Shown: positions 1 through 7,756, numbered from the stretch's first letter. The stretch is DNA of 10,438 nt from Pavlovales sp. CCMP2436 (GCA_026770615.1 MU631504.1:146905-157342), one strand, 5' to 3'. Translations and numbers: made by a program. The notes: generated by a model not told the origin, from the letters alone.

Positions 1-15
1 GCGCACACACACACG

Positions 16-182
16 TAGGCGATGACCTTGCCCCCTAGGAGTTTGTCTGCTCTGACTGTCTGCTCTGACTGTCTGCTCTGACTGTCTGCTCTGACTGCTG
101 TCCGCCCTGATTGAACCCCCACCCCCCCTCCCCCCCCTGGCTGTCCGCGAGCAGGCGATAACCTTGCGCCCAAGGAGTCTGT
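16..182 (+). repeat. Degenerate tandem copy of the 3' splice site and exon start of OGDH
   Basis: A 28-base stretch at 19-46 matches the first 28 bases of the exon at 155-182 at 24 of 28 positions. It is likewise preceded by an AG (TAG at 16-18 against CAG at 152-154). Read in the exon phase, the upstream copy meets a TAG stop at 36-38, so it cannot replace the real exon. The segment between the copies carries a minisatellite and a C-tract. Confidence 0.75.
44..95 (+). repeat. 13-bp minisatellite, four perfect copies
   Basis: The unit TGTCTGCTCTGAC is repeated four times without change (44-56, 57-69, 70-82, 83-95) and then decays into a fifth partial unit. It begins inside the end of the decoy exon copy, which suggests local slippage expanded from duplicated exon sequence. 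It lies in the intron upstream of the exon at 155. Confidence 0.95.
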
Positions 183-1178
183 GCGCAAGTTAATCTTCTG
201 CTCGGGCAAGGTGTACTTCGACATCCTCGCCGAACGCGCAAAGCGCGCGGAAGAGGTATTTTGTACAATTCTTTTTTCGTTTTTTTAGGCTTGACTTAAA
301 CACTTTCGCTGAGCGCCATACAAAAAAAAAGAAAAAGGTCCTCGACATTGTGCAAGTCAAGGCTTCCTTATACTTGAAACTGCGTCGTCAAAAAAACAGG
401 TGTCGTCCTCGGTTTTTAATTGCAAGTTTACGATTATAGGCTCACACGTTGCGCCTATTGCGATTCCCTGCTAAGTGATCATAGTACAAACTGATGATTT
501 ATGAGTGTGTTGTGTTGTGTGTGTGTGTTGTGTGTGATGTAGGGCGGTGCACCGACCGATGTGGCGATCGCACGCATCGAGCAAATCTCGCCATTCCCCT
601 TCGACAAGGTGCTTTCGAATACCCCCTCCCCCCCCCCACCCCCGTGAACCTGAATCTCTTGGCCCCAATTCTTTACAGTGAATTACACGTGTCTCAAATA
701 TGTACAAATGCACGCGCCTAGGTATGCATATGTATAGCAGATACATATAAATAGCATTTGTACATACATACAGGGGGTCGCAGGCAATAAGAAAGATCTT
801 CTTGTTATACGTATGGGCCTAACTAGAATTCCTTAACTTTTGCCTAGTTGCGCGCCGAGCTGAGACTTGGAATGCAGGGTCTCAAGATGCCAATAAAAAG
901 CCGCATCCCTTCACCGAGCGCAATAACTAATTTAACATGCCTAGGTTCGCGCCGAGGCAGCCAAGTACCCCAACGCCCAGATCGTGTGGTGCCAGGAGGA
1001 GCCGAAGAACAAGGGCGCCTGGGCCTACGTTGAGCCCCGCATAGAGACTTCGCTGCGTGAGGACCGTGGCGTGCGCGCTAAGTACGCGGGCCGCGCACAG
1101 ATGGCCGCCGTGTCGACCGGCTACAAGGACGTGCACGACCGCGAGCAGGCCAAGCTCGTTGCCGACGCGCTCGCCTAG
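155..1178 (+). CDS. OGDH: 2-oxoglutarate dehydrogenase E1 component, C-terminal three exons (5' part outside window)
   Basis: The thiamine-diphosphate E1 subunit decarboxylates 2-oxoglutarate and passes the succinyl group to E2 lipoate in the mitochondrial matrix (TCA cycle). Exons read 155-255, 543-608 and 945-1178, separated by GT-AG introns, both in phase 0. Exon one enters with a split codon, so it is spliced to an upstream exon beyond the window. The joined reading gives DNLAPKESVRKLIFCSGKVY, then VAIARIEQISPFPFDK, then YPNAQIVWCQEEPKNKGAW and YVEPRIETSL, ending near VHDREQAKLVADALA and TAG. These match the conserved C-terminal E1 blocks FCSGKVY, R(I/V)EQ(L/I)SPFPFD, CQEEPxNxGAW and YxGR...AATG. 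Family members are about 900-1000 residues; roughly the last 135 are here. The frames join cleanly, so the gene looks functional. The related DHTKD1 cannot be strictly excluded from this segment. Confidence 0.93.
256..542 (+). other. Intron of OGDH, phase 0, with a GT-repeat in front of the acceptor
   Basis: The donor is GAG|GTATTT and the acceptor GATGTAG|GG. In place of a pyrimidine tract, the last about 35 bases (505-538) are a TG/TGT repeat. The interior holds T- and A-runs but no open coding segment that fits the protein. Confidence 0.85.
609..944 (+). other. Intron of OGDH, phase 0, containing a hairpin element and a decoy acceptor
   Basis: The donor is AAG|GTGCTT and the acceptor TGCCTAG|GT. 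It contains a C-rich tract (about 622-643), nested inverted repeats at 700-765, and at 841-859 a 17-of-19 match to the real acceptor region 938-956. Confidence 0.85.
700..765. repeat. Nested inverted repeats (hairpin) in an OGDH intron
   Basis: The outer arms ATGTACAAATGC (700-711) and GCATTTGTACAT (754-765) are perfect 12-bp complements. The inner arms ATATGTAT (728-735) and ATACATAT (741-748) are perfect 8-bp complements around a 5-base loop. It is AT-rich in a GC-rich gene and looks like a miniature foldback element, although no clear target-site duplication was seen. Confidence 0.85.
841..956 (+). repeat. Second duplicated 3' splice site in OGDH
   Basis: TGCCTAG followed by a CGCGCCGAG-like exon start occurs at 841-859 and again at 938-956 (17 of 19 identical). 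The second copy is the acceptor that joins in frame. Use of the first would read through the intron in the wrong frame relative to exon three. Confidence 0.75.
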
Positions 1179-1705
1179 GCAGCTCTCGCGAGCGCTGCTA
1201 CGTTGGAGTCCTGAGGCGCTTAGACTCGACGTGATCATGCGCCCGATGATACTCGTGCGCCACCTTGTGCCTACAGCCAATTGTCCGGCTAGGGTGCTCC
1301 CTGGCCGCAGCAATCTGCCTACAACCAATTGTTCGCAGCGAGGGTGCTCGAAGCCAATCTCGCACTGCGCGCAGACAGCGATGGGTTCGGCACGCTGTAG
1401 TCGACAAACCGCGCGGTAGGGACCTAGGGTCACCGCACATCACCATGGACGGGACGACATGGGTATCTAGCCAGGAATCAATCAAATGTTGACGATGCGG
1501 CCTCCCGTTGGTCCGTTATTAGCCCGCAGCACATTTTCAAAGACAATTAGACGGCATCTTGATGAATCAATCACTACTAGCAACACCTACTAAACGTACG
1601 TTGAGCTGACGTGTTGAGCTGAGTGCAGTCAGTGCACGAGCGGACAAGACTGGGGCGCAGCAGATCGCGAAGCGGGTCGTTGGAGGCCACGCCGTGGGCT
1701 TCCGC
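1179..1705. other. Gene-free stretch with a two-copy 48-bp tandem repeat
   Basis: No convincing coding frame: the longer open frames on both strands are compositional shadows rich in Arg, Ser and Cys. A diverged direct repeat starts at 1268 and again at 1316, sharing TGCCTACA-CCAATTGT and AGGGTGCTC. This is presumably the 3' UTR and spacer downstream of OGDH. Confidence 0.6.
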
Positions 1706-3010
1706 TCACGCGAAGAGGCCATCGAGGTACACGGTCGCGGTGTTGTCGAGCTGCGCAGGCACCGCGCCCGCTTTATTGGGCGAGGACGTCTCCGTGCCGT
1801 ACGAACCGTGCGCTGCGCTGCCGGCCGGTGAGCGCGCGCTTTTCGCGGTGCACGGGCTCGGCGGCTGCGACGTTGGCGTGCAGGCAGCCCACGGCGCCGA
1901 GAGGGTGAGCGGTGACACAGGCGGCGCCTTAGGCGGGGTGATCACCTCAGCCTTGCAGCCTTTCTGCGCGTTGATCATGCCTTGCAGCCTGGACTTGAGC
2001 AGAGATTTCAGCGCGTTCTGGTCGGGCAACGGCAGATCTGCCGACTGGATCGCCCCGGCCGACTGCGAGGCGCTGCCAGGCGCCGCGCGAGGGGCAAGCG
2101 TTAGCTGCGGCTGCATCTGCGGCTGCGGCTGCTGCAGCTGCGATTGCGCGAGGCTGGCCGCGAGCTTGATACACTCGACCTCGCCGTGCAGGCCAGGTGC
2201 TGCGCGGCTCGGTGCGGTCAGCATGGTGCGCTCCTTGCGCTTGTGGCCCACTGCCACGTTGACCGGCAGCTGCCCATAGATGAACGTGGCCAGTAGCTGC
2301 GGCCGGGACTGGGCGTGCGCGCAGACGTGCTGCGCGTGCTGTACGAACTGCGCCTACATGTATGCCTGAGCTAACGCCTGTGCCTCTGGCTCAGCCTGCG
2401 CCTGTGCCTGCGCTAGCGCCTGTGACCGTGCCTGCGCTAGCGCATGTGCCTGTGCCTCAGCCTGTGCCTGTGCCTGAGCTAGCACCTGTGCCTGTGCCTG
2501 AGCCTGAGCTAGCGCTTGTGCCTGACCTTGCGCCCGCACCCGCGCCAGCACCGCTTGAGCCTGCGCCACCTGCGCCTGCGCCGCCTGCGCCATTGCCTGC
2601 GCCTGTGCATCGCTGTGGGCCTGCTGCGACCACGGCGGCTGCTGCGCGTAGTAGGGTTGAGAGTCGGCGTACAGGCTCGGCTGGACGATAGGCATCCGCC
2701 CATGCACCGGCCACAGCGGTGCGTCGACGTGCGGGCGCGCCGGTGCGAGTGGGCGCTGCTGGGCGACCGGTGTGAAGCCAGTGAAGCCAACGCCGAAGCC
2801 GCAGTCTGAGGGCGGCAGCGGCTGCGTGCGCTCGTGGAGCGGCAAGCCACCGCGCCTAGTCATGCCGGTCGGCGGGGCGTGGCACAGCTCGGCGAGCGTG
2901 CGAGCCGCCATTGCCTTGTCGCTGTCCTCGCCGCTGTGTGTCATCACGCGCAGAGTTTCAGCGTGTTTTGCAGAGGTGACCAGAAAATGCAGAGCGTTGG
3001 AACTTTGCAT
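1706..3010 (-). pseudogene. Ala/Gln-rich hypothetical protein, frame interrupted by one TAG
   Basis: I do not recognise this protein. One minus-strand frame runs from ATG at 3010 to TGA at 1706-1708 (about 434 codons) and is open except for a single TAG at 2354-2356. The N-terminus (residues 1-60) starts [20 protein letters not shown] and is of ordinary composition. Residues 60-130 are rich in Pro, His and Gln. About residues 130-218 are an Ala-Gln repeat that may form a long helix. After the TAG come a Gln/His segment, the block LLATFIYGQLPVNVAVGHKR, further Gln-Pro repeats and a Ser/Pro/Ala tail. The TAG follows ATG and precedes GCG CAG, so CAG to TAG is a simple explanation. Nuclear regulators often have this composition, but that is only a guess. 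The opposite-strand frame at 1623-2279 is Cys/Ser/Arg-rich and is taken as a shadow. Confidence 0.5.
2362..2610 (-). repeat. Imperfect hexanucleotide repeat coding for Ala-Gln
   Basis: On the plus strand the unit GCCTGT/GCCTGA/GCCTGC recurs with interspersed GCTAGC. Read on the minus strand it gives Ala-Gln dipeptides with occasional Leu, Val, Glu and Arg. The six-base period preserves the frame, fitting expansion inside a coding sequence. The interrupting TAG lies just beyond its lower edge. Confidence 0.85.
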
Positions 3011-3107
3011 GTCGGTAAACGATAAAAGAACTACTCGGCATTTAAGGTGCTGTTCTGCATTTTTTCGAAAAATTTACGCGCGCAGCGAGCTCGAGGCGCT
3101 CTGCTGC
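3011..3107. promoter_or_regulatory. Divergent AT-rich spacer between the minus-strand gene and the transposase
   Basis: This 97-bp spacer separates the two divergent starts and is AT-rich against GC-rich neighbours. It contains the palindromic TTTTTTCGAAAAATTT core. It may hold promoter or transposon-end sequence. I could match only a weak TAAATTT(TT)CG element on the far side of the transposase (about 4357-4365), which is not enough to call terminal repeats. Confidence 0.25.
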
Positions 3108-4352
3108 ATGAGGGCGAGCTTCTCGACGACGCTCGCGGCCACGCAGGCCGGCGCGGGTGGTGCAACGGACGCGCGCTCGGGCGGGAATGGACGGGCGCGT
3201 GCTCCAGCCGCAACGGAGCCCGCGTCCTCTGGCCGCGGTAAGCGGTTGCAGACGCAGGTCATGGAGCTCATGATCTAACAGTTCGTCTTTCTCGGCTTCG
3301 ACGTGGCGAGCATAGCGCACATTAACCGCTCGTTCGACAACGTGATCTCGGTTGAGACTGTGAAGTCGGTTTTGAAGCGGTATGACGAGACCGGCTTCGA
3401 CGACTACGCTCCACGCAGCAGTCGGGGAAAGCAGATGCATCTCGAGCATTTGACTATGCTGCTTGGGATCGTCAAGGAGAACCCGTGTCTCTACCTGCAG
3501 GAGATCGCGGACACGCTCCGCGTGATGACAGGAGCTACGTATACGAGGAACTTCGTCTACGCCGCGCTTCGCGGCGCTGGCTACTCGCACAAAGTCATGG
3601 TCCGCGCGGCCGCGCAGCGCGACCAGGAGCAACGGGCTCAGTATTGGGAGGATATCAACAAGTACATCCCGCACCCATCGTGCCTGGTCTTCGGCGACGA
3701 GACGGCACTCGACGGCCGGACGGCACGCCGCAAGCGTGGCTGGACCCACCTCGGCTCACCGGTGTGCATCTCCGAGATCCTGCTCCGCGGGGCGCACGTG
3801 TCTGTACTGGCTCTCTACACCCGGGAGGACGGCTTTGCGGCATGGACTTACACTATGGGCGGCTACGACACGGCGACTTTCCTCGAGCACATCGAGGTCC
3901 TCATCAAAGCCGTGATGCCGGCCATACCCGGGCCCGAACTCGGTGCTTTGTCTCGACAATTGCCAAATCCACCAAGTCGAGGGCCCAAGTTACGCCACAT
4001 GTGCGCTGCCGAGGGGGCGCACCTCATCTTCCTCGCGCCGTACTGCCCGATCGACAACCCGATCGAACCTGGCTTCAGCGTCTTCAAGAGCTGTTGGAGA
4101 CGCAACTCGGAGATGCTCAACAAGGACAAGAACCAGTTCCCGACGCTTGACTCGGCGATCTCTTGGTGCATGGCCAACTGCTATACTGACATCACAGACG
4201 CGAATAAATCCGCGCCTGATGTCCCCAAGCATACTTACAACAAGTTAGGCTACGGCGTGCCCGACGCGGTCCACACGCAGTCGATCATCGATGAGTGGAA
4301 CGCGGGCCGTGGCCTTGTGCTGACTAGCCTCACTGACGACCATTCGGAATGA
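3108..4352 (+). pseudogene. DDE transposase of the Tc1/mariner-IS630 superfamily, degraded
   Basis: The enzyme family cuts and pastes DNA transposons using an Asp-Asp-Glu/Asp catalytic triad. The frame runs from ATG 3108 to TGA 4350-4352 (about 414 codons). In-frame TAA at 3276-3278 separates KRLQTQVMELMI from QFVFLGFDVASIAHI, which together look like one N-terminal helix-turn-helix region. The next open part (3279 onward, with GTG 3303 as the first alternative start) continues the DNA-binding domain up to VKSVLKRYDETG. The first catalytic Asp is in VFGDETA (codon 3696), followed by RRKRGW. The second motif, LDNCQIH, is present only in the +1 frame at 3943-3987, so a one-base gain near 3942 and a one-base loss near 3985 compensate each other. 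The frame then returns with HLIFLAPYCPIDNPIEP, whose Glu (codon 4065) is the third catalytic residue. Spacing of the last two is about 36 residues. The gene cannot make an active enzyme as written. Confidence 0.88.
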
Positions 4353-4428
4353 ACTATAAATTTCGTATTTAAATATTAATAATAATGCTAGCAAAGGTTC
4401 TATTTAACTCAGGCTGAAATTTGCGTTT

Positions 4429-4434
4429 AATAAA
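4429..4434 (+). promoter_or_regulatory. Possible polyadenylation signal AATAAA
   Basis: AATAAA lies about 77 bases after the transposase stop codon in a locally AT-rich tail (4353-4440) and is followed by GTGTA. Position and context suit a cleavage signal for the transposase transcript, but the motif is short and protist signals vary. Confidence 0.3.
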
Positions 4435-4454
4435 TGTGTACCCACTCGCGCACC

Positions 4455-4512
4455 TACCCCCCCCCGACTCCGTCCACTTTCAAGCCACCATTCCCCCCCC
4501 CCCCACTCCCCG
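4455..4512. repeat. Long C-tracts
   Basis: Two runs (about 4457-4465 and 4491-4504) of 9-14 cytosines sit just outside the stop codon of the minus-strand gene. Similar runs occur at 115-137 and 622-643. On the opposite strand they are G-runs that could form quadruplexes or cause polymerase slippage. Confidence 0.8.
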
Positions 4513-5924
4513 GGTGACACCGACAGCTCTAGAGGCCCGAGCTGGCTGTCCAGCGGCCCAGGCAAGCCTTGACTGATGCCACGAGGCGGTCGTGGCCGCC
4601 CGAATCGCCGCCGAGCAGCCCTGCCGCAATGAGCGCGGGCTTAGCGGCCATCTGGAGGACTGCATCCGCGGGCGAGAGCAGGATGCCGCTTGGCATGAGC
4701 TGGGCGGACAGCCAGCGGTCCAGGCCGGCGCGAATCGGCGCCAATAAGTCGACGCCGTGTTCGTCGAGGCCGAGGTCGGCGAGGGCTTGGATGGAGACGA
4801 GCTCGAGCGCCGCATTAAACGGAGAGTAGATGCGCGGGCAGTTGGCCTGCTGCTCCCCGGTCGGCGCCAAGGTTGACTGCGGTGTCGGGGTCTCCGCCGT
4901 CAGGATCTCCGCCGTCGGCGTAGTCGGCGGCGCCAACTGCGAGATGACTGCGGGCACAGGAAATGGGGTCGCGCGGAGTGTGAGCTTGCGGGAGGGGCTG
5001 CTGGATTGAGGGGTACGCGGTAGGTAGCGGGTGGCTGCGTACCTGTCGGCTTCAGAATCAGATGCGCCGAGAGATCTCCCATGGCCTCCGCCGGCCACTG
5101 CAGGAATGGGTTCACAAACAGAATGCGCGTGTCCTCCATGAAGAGGTCGGCCATCCTCTTGTCGCTTTTCCAGCCACGTGCAGACCTTTGCCACGACGTC
5201 TGCGGAGTAGTAGAGGTACGTTGCCTTCCAGTGTGCCCCCAGCTGCTGCAAGATCTGCACGGCGTACTGGGTGTCGATCACCATTCCACTGCCCGGCTGC
5301 GCGCGCGCCACCGCAGTGCCGCTCGGAGGGACTGCCGTGGCACCCAGCGAGCCCCCCCACGTCTTGCCGCCATGCTTGACACCGAACCTCCCGGCTTTGG
5401 CACTGCCCCTCGGGACGGAAGGCTGCAGTAGCACGCCGACTGTCAGCACTCGCGTCTTGCCGCTGCCCGGCGTAGGGTTCCACTGCCCGACGGTCTGCTC
5501 GTCCTGAGTCAGAAGTACGTGCCCTGCCGCGGCCACGCCGGCGGCCGCGCCGTCGTGCGACTTGGTGGAGAGCGTGGTGCGCGCCAGCAGGAGCATTGTG
5601 TACCCAGAAGCGCCGGCCTTGAGCTCGACGTGCCCCTCGGCGTCGTGCCAATTTTGCACAAGTCTGCAGATCTCAGGGAGGGTGTCGATCGGCTGCTGCA
5701 TTGAGTCCCAGCTCGCCTGGGTGGGCCGTTCAGACGTGATCGTGTAGTGAACGAGCTTGTTGGGCGTCACCTGCAGCGTTGCCATAGGGTAGACGTGCAC
5801 TGCGAAGCGCGCCGAGCCTACGTCCGCCAACATCACGAGTGCCGAGCCGGCCCCCGACTCGCGCGGCGCGGTGGGCGCATCATCGCCATTGGCAGTCGGA
5901 GCATCAGCAGCAGCAGAGAGCTAC

Positions 5925-5969
5925 GCGCGCTTCGCGCGCTTCGCGCGCTTCGCGCGCTTCGCGCGCTTC
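5925..5969 (-). repeat. 9-bp tandem repeat, five copies, coding Lys-Arg-Ala
   Basis: GCGCGCTTC is repeated five times without change (plus strand). On the coding strand each unit is Lys-Arg-Ala, giving a strongly basic run that could act as a nuclear localisation signal. The TAG at 5921-5923 directly follows the last unit. Confidence 0.92.
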
Positions 5970-6419
5970 GCGCCCTCGATCACCTGCTTATTGCGCGCGT
6001 CCATCAGCTGCTCGAAGTTCTCAACCGCGCGGTCGTGCGTAGGGCCGATGTAGACGGGCAGACTCGCTGCACGCCCGAGCTGCTTGTGCGCGCTGCGAAA
6101 ATAGCATTGGAGCTCGTCGATGTTCCGAATCGCGACCGTAGGGTGAAACTTCAGTCCGAGCTTGATCGGCAGCTGCCAAGCCCGCATCTCAGGCGCGTGC
6201 GGCACCGCCCTCCCTGCCAGCCTGTCCGGGTGGCTTTTGAGACTGCGCACTCCGAGCGCCTGTCCGCCATCTCGGCGAGATCTTCTATCCACTGCGCAAA
6301 GTCGTCGGGCCACCCCACCGCGAGCTGCACCACGTTGCCAGAGGTGTCGACAGAATTTGTATCAGTGTCCTTGACGTACTGCCTGCCCGTGTAGACGCCC
6401 ACGCTGAGCCCGTGCCCGT

Positions 6420-6505
6420 GCCCGAACTCGCCCTCCCCCTCCTCCTCCTCCTCTGCCTCCTCCTCCGCCTCCTCCTCCTCCTCCTCCGCCTCCTCCTGCG
6501 CCTCC
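6420..6505 (-). repeat. CTC/CTG-rich triplet tract coding a Glu-rich segment
   Basis: Plus-strand CTC-CTC-CGC style triplets code on the minus strand for an almost pure Glu/Ala segment within the hypothetical protein, a typical acidic low-complexity linker. Confidence 0.8.
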
Positions 6506-6759
6506 AGGTTCACCACCTTGCGCGCGCGGGGCTCCCGGCCAGCTGCCAGAGTCGTGGGCGCCGGCTGCTCCTCCGACTCCGTCACCGCTGCCTTGCGGGC
6601 TCCCGTGCGCGCGTCCTCCTTCCGCTGCTTCTGCGCTAAGGACGGCGGGGTCGCAGGTGTCGTCTGCGCACGCTTGCGGTCGCCTACTGCCTGCTTGGCG
6701 AGTTCAGTCTCTGAATCACGGTTTAAAAAATGGTCCTGTGTGTGTAAGGTAAACCCCAT

Positions 6760-7079
6760 GTAGTAATCTAATCTGGCGCGAGTAGGCTTGTTACACAGGG
6801 GTATCCGTGTGCTCTGCAAAGGTCCCTTGATCCGAGCGTTTTCTCAGCGCTTGTGTCCAGTGCAGACATGTCAGGGGACGGACATATTTCTAGATATTTA
6901 CACACAACTCATGACAGCAGACTAATTCGAATCCGGACTGGGCCGAATTCGGGGCGACTGCTAAATAATGGCAGTTGCAGGGCGGCCGACTCACGCCATG
7001 AGGCTGAGTCGCCCGACGCCCTTGAGAACCCCCGCGTATCTCCTACTGAGATGCCGAGAGTCCTGCCGTTGCCGTTGGC
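6760..7079. other. Gene-free stretch between the minus-strand gene and the Fanzor remnant
   Basis: No supported gene. It does not hold the missing N-terminal half of the Fanzor: no Asp-containing RuvC-I motif was found in any frame. The stretch is AT-richer near 6880-6970. Confidence 0.5.
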
Positions 7080-7113
7080 TTATTAATTTCGCTTTCGCGC
7101 GCGAAATTAATAA
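7080..7113. repeat. Perfect 13-bp inverted repeat upstream of the Fanzor remnant
   Basis: The arms TTATTAATTTCGC (7080-7092) and GCGAAATTAATAA (7101-7113) are exact complements with an 8-base loop TTTCGCGC. It sits where the Fanzor frame becomes open, and its right arm contains the stop codons in that frame. Confidence 0.95.
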
Positions 7114-7158
7114 CGGCGCGCGAAATACGGCGCGAGAAATACGGCGCGCGAAATACGG
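7114..7158 (+). repeat. 14-bp tandem repeat, three copies
   Basis: CGGCGCGCGAAATA occurs at 7114-7127, 7128-7141 (one change) and 7142-7155, followed by CGG. It shares GCGCGAAAT with the right arm of the adjacent inverted repeat, so it probably grew from that arm. Confidence 0.93.
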
Positions 7159-7269
7159 CGGCCGTCGCCGCGACGACCGCCTCGAGCCTTTCCTCGAGGC
7201 AAGGAAAGGCTCGAGGCGGACCTCGAGGCGACGGCCGCGCGCGAGGCAAGGCGCGAGGCGGTCGTCGCG
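7159..7269. repeat. Interlocked inverted repeats inside the open frame before the Fanzor domain
   Basis: Three perfect arm pairs overlap: GGCCGTCGCC (7159-7168) with 7227-7236; a 16-mer CGCGACGACCGCCTCG (7169-7184) with 7254-7269; and an 18-mer CCGCCTCGAGCCTTTCCT (7177-7194) with 7202-7219. The pairings exclude each other in part, so the strand could switch between folds. The words CTCGAGG and GCGCGAGGC also recur directly. Confidence 0.92.
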
Positions 7270-7623
7270 TGGGGCAACTGGTCGGCGGCACCGGGCATGC
7301 GCGGCCAAGCGCCCGTGCCGGGCAAGCGGCTGCGCGATGTGCTGCGCGCGCGCGGCTACCGCGTCGCGCTGGTCGACGAGTTCGGCACCTCGACGACGTG
7401 CTACCTATGTGAGCACCCATCCAAGTCTTGCGCACCCTTTCGGATGTGCAGGAACCCGCGCCCTCACCGGCGCGCGGCGCACCCCGAGGTGCTTCGTCAC
7501 GGGCTGATCCAATGCGGACTCTGCAGCACCGGACCGAGCGACTCGACCGGGACGGCCTCAGAGAGCCGGATCCGCGCCATCTTCAACCGCGACGTGCACG
7601 CTTGCCTCAACATGCAGCGCATC

Positions 7624-7667
7624 GCGCGCGCGGCGCTCTTCGATCGCGCGCGCGGCGCTCTTCGACC
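7624..7667 (+). repeat. 22-bp tandem duplication near the Fanzor C-terminus
   Basis: GCGCGCGCGGCGCTCTTCGA plus TC is followed by the same 22 bases ending CC (7624-7645, 7646-7667). Since 22 is not a multiple of three, the reading after it is shifted. The other frame downstream reads RAARPAHLSRSR then TGA (7703-7705), which resembles the usual end of this family. Confidence 0.9.
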
Positions 7668-7756
7668 GCGCGGCCCGCCCCGCGCACCTCTCACGCTCGA
7701 GGTGAACCAGCGGGCGTCAACTCTCCGGGGTCCTCAACCGGGACTCCAAAAGCCGC

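Larger units (their letters stand above)
4529..6759 (-). pseudogene. Large hypothetical protein, frame broken by one TAG and several indels
   Basis: I do not recognise this protein. Reading from the first ATG at 6759 gives MGFTLHTQDHFLNRDSETEL, a basic stretch, then a Glu tract (about 6425-6500) and GNVVQLAVGWPDDFAQWIED. Near 6209-6222 (a GGGAGGG run on the coding strand) the sensible reading moves to a second frame: MRAWQLPIKLGLKFHPTVAI, IRNIDELQCYFRSAHKQL and LPVYIGPTHDRAVENFEQL, ending in five Lys-Arg-Ala units and a TAG (5921-5923). The same frame continues openly past that TAG: FAVHVYPMATLQVTPNKLVH, HVLLTQDEQTVGQWNPTPG. At about 5165 a shift gives MADLFMEDTRILFVNPFLQW, and at about 4980-5045 the frame shifts back to a Pro/Thr linker and a helical C-terminal block, ALELVSIQALADLGLDEH, ending with TAG at 4529-4531. 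Sum about 740 codons. The good stretches have natural composition, so this was a real protein. Small introns or assembly errors could explain some breaks. Function unknown. Confidence 0.5.

Noticed and set aside
44..95. CRISPR-like array
   Set aside because: The units are head-to-tail 13-mers without spacers; this is a minisatellite.
927..1433. Minus-strand 168-codon frame
   Set aside because: Antisense to the last OGDH exon and composed accordingly; it disappears once that exon is accepted.
1623..2279. Plus-strand 218-codon frame
   Set aside because: Rich in Cys, Ser and Arg with no domain; it mirrors the better-composed minus-strand frame.
3020..4440. Terminal inverted repeats of the DDE transposon
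   Set aside because: Only a weak gapped match (GCATT...CGAAA...TTTA) was found between the two AT-rich flanks; no TA duplication could be paired with it.
2354..5923. Reassignment of TAG to an amino acid, since two genes show one in-frame TAG each
   Set aside because: OGDH and TAF11, both well conserved, end at TAG exactly where their families end, so TAG is a normal stop here.
5925..5969. Plus-strand reading Ala-Arg-Phe repeat as a protein
   Set aside because: The surrounding plus-strand frame is Arg/Ala-rich shadow; the minus strand has conserved-looking sequence on both sides.
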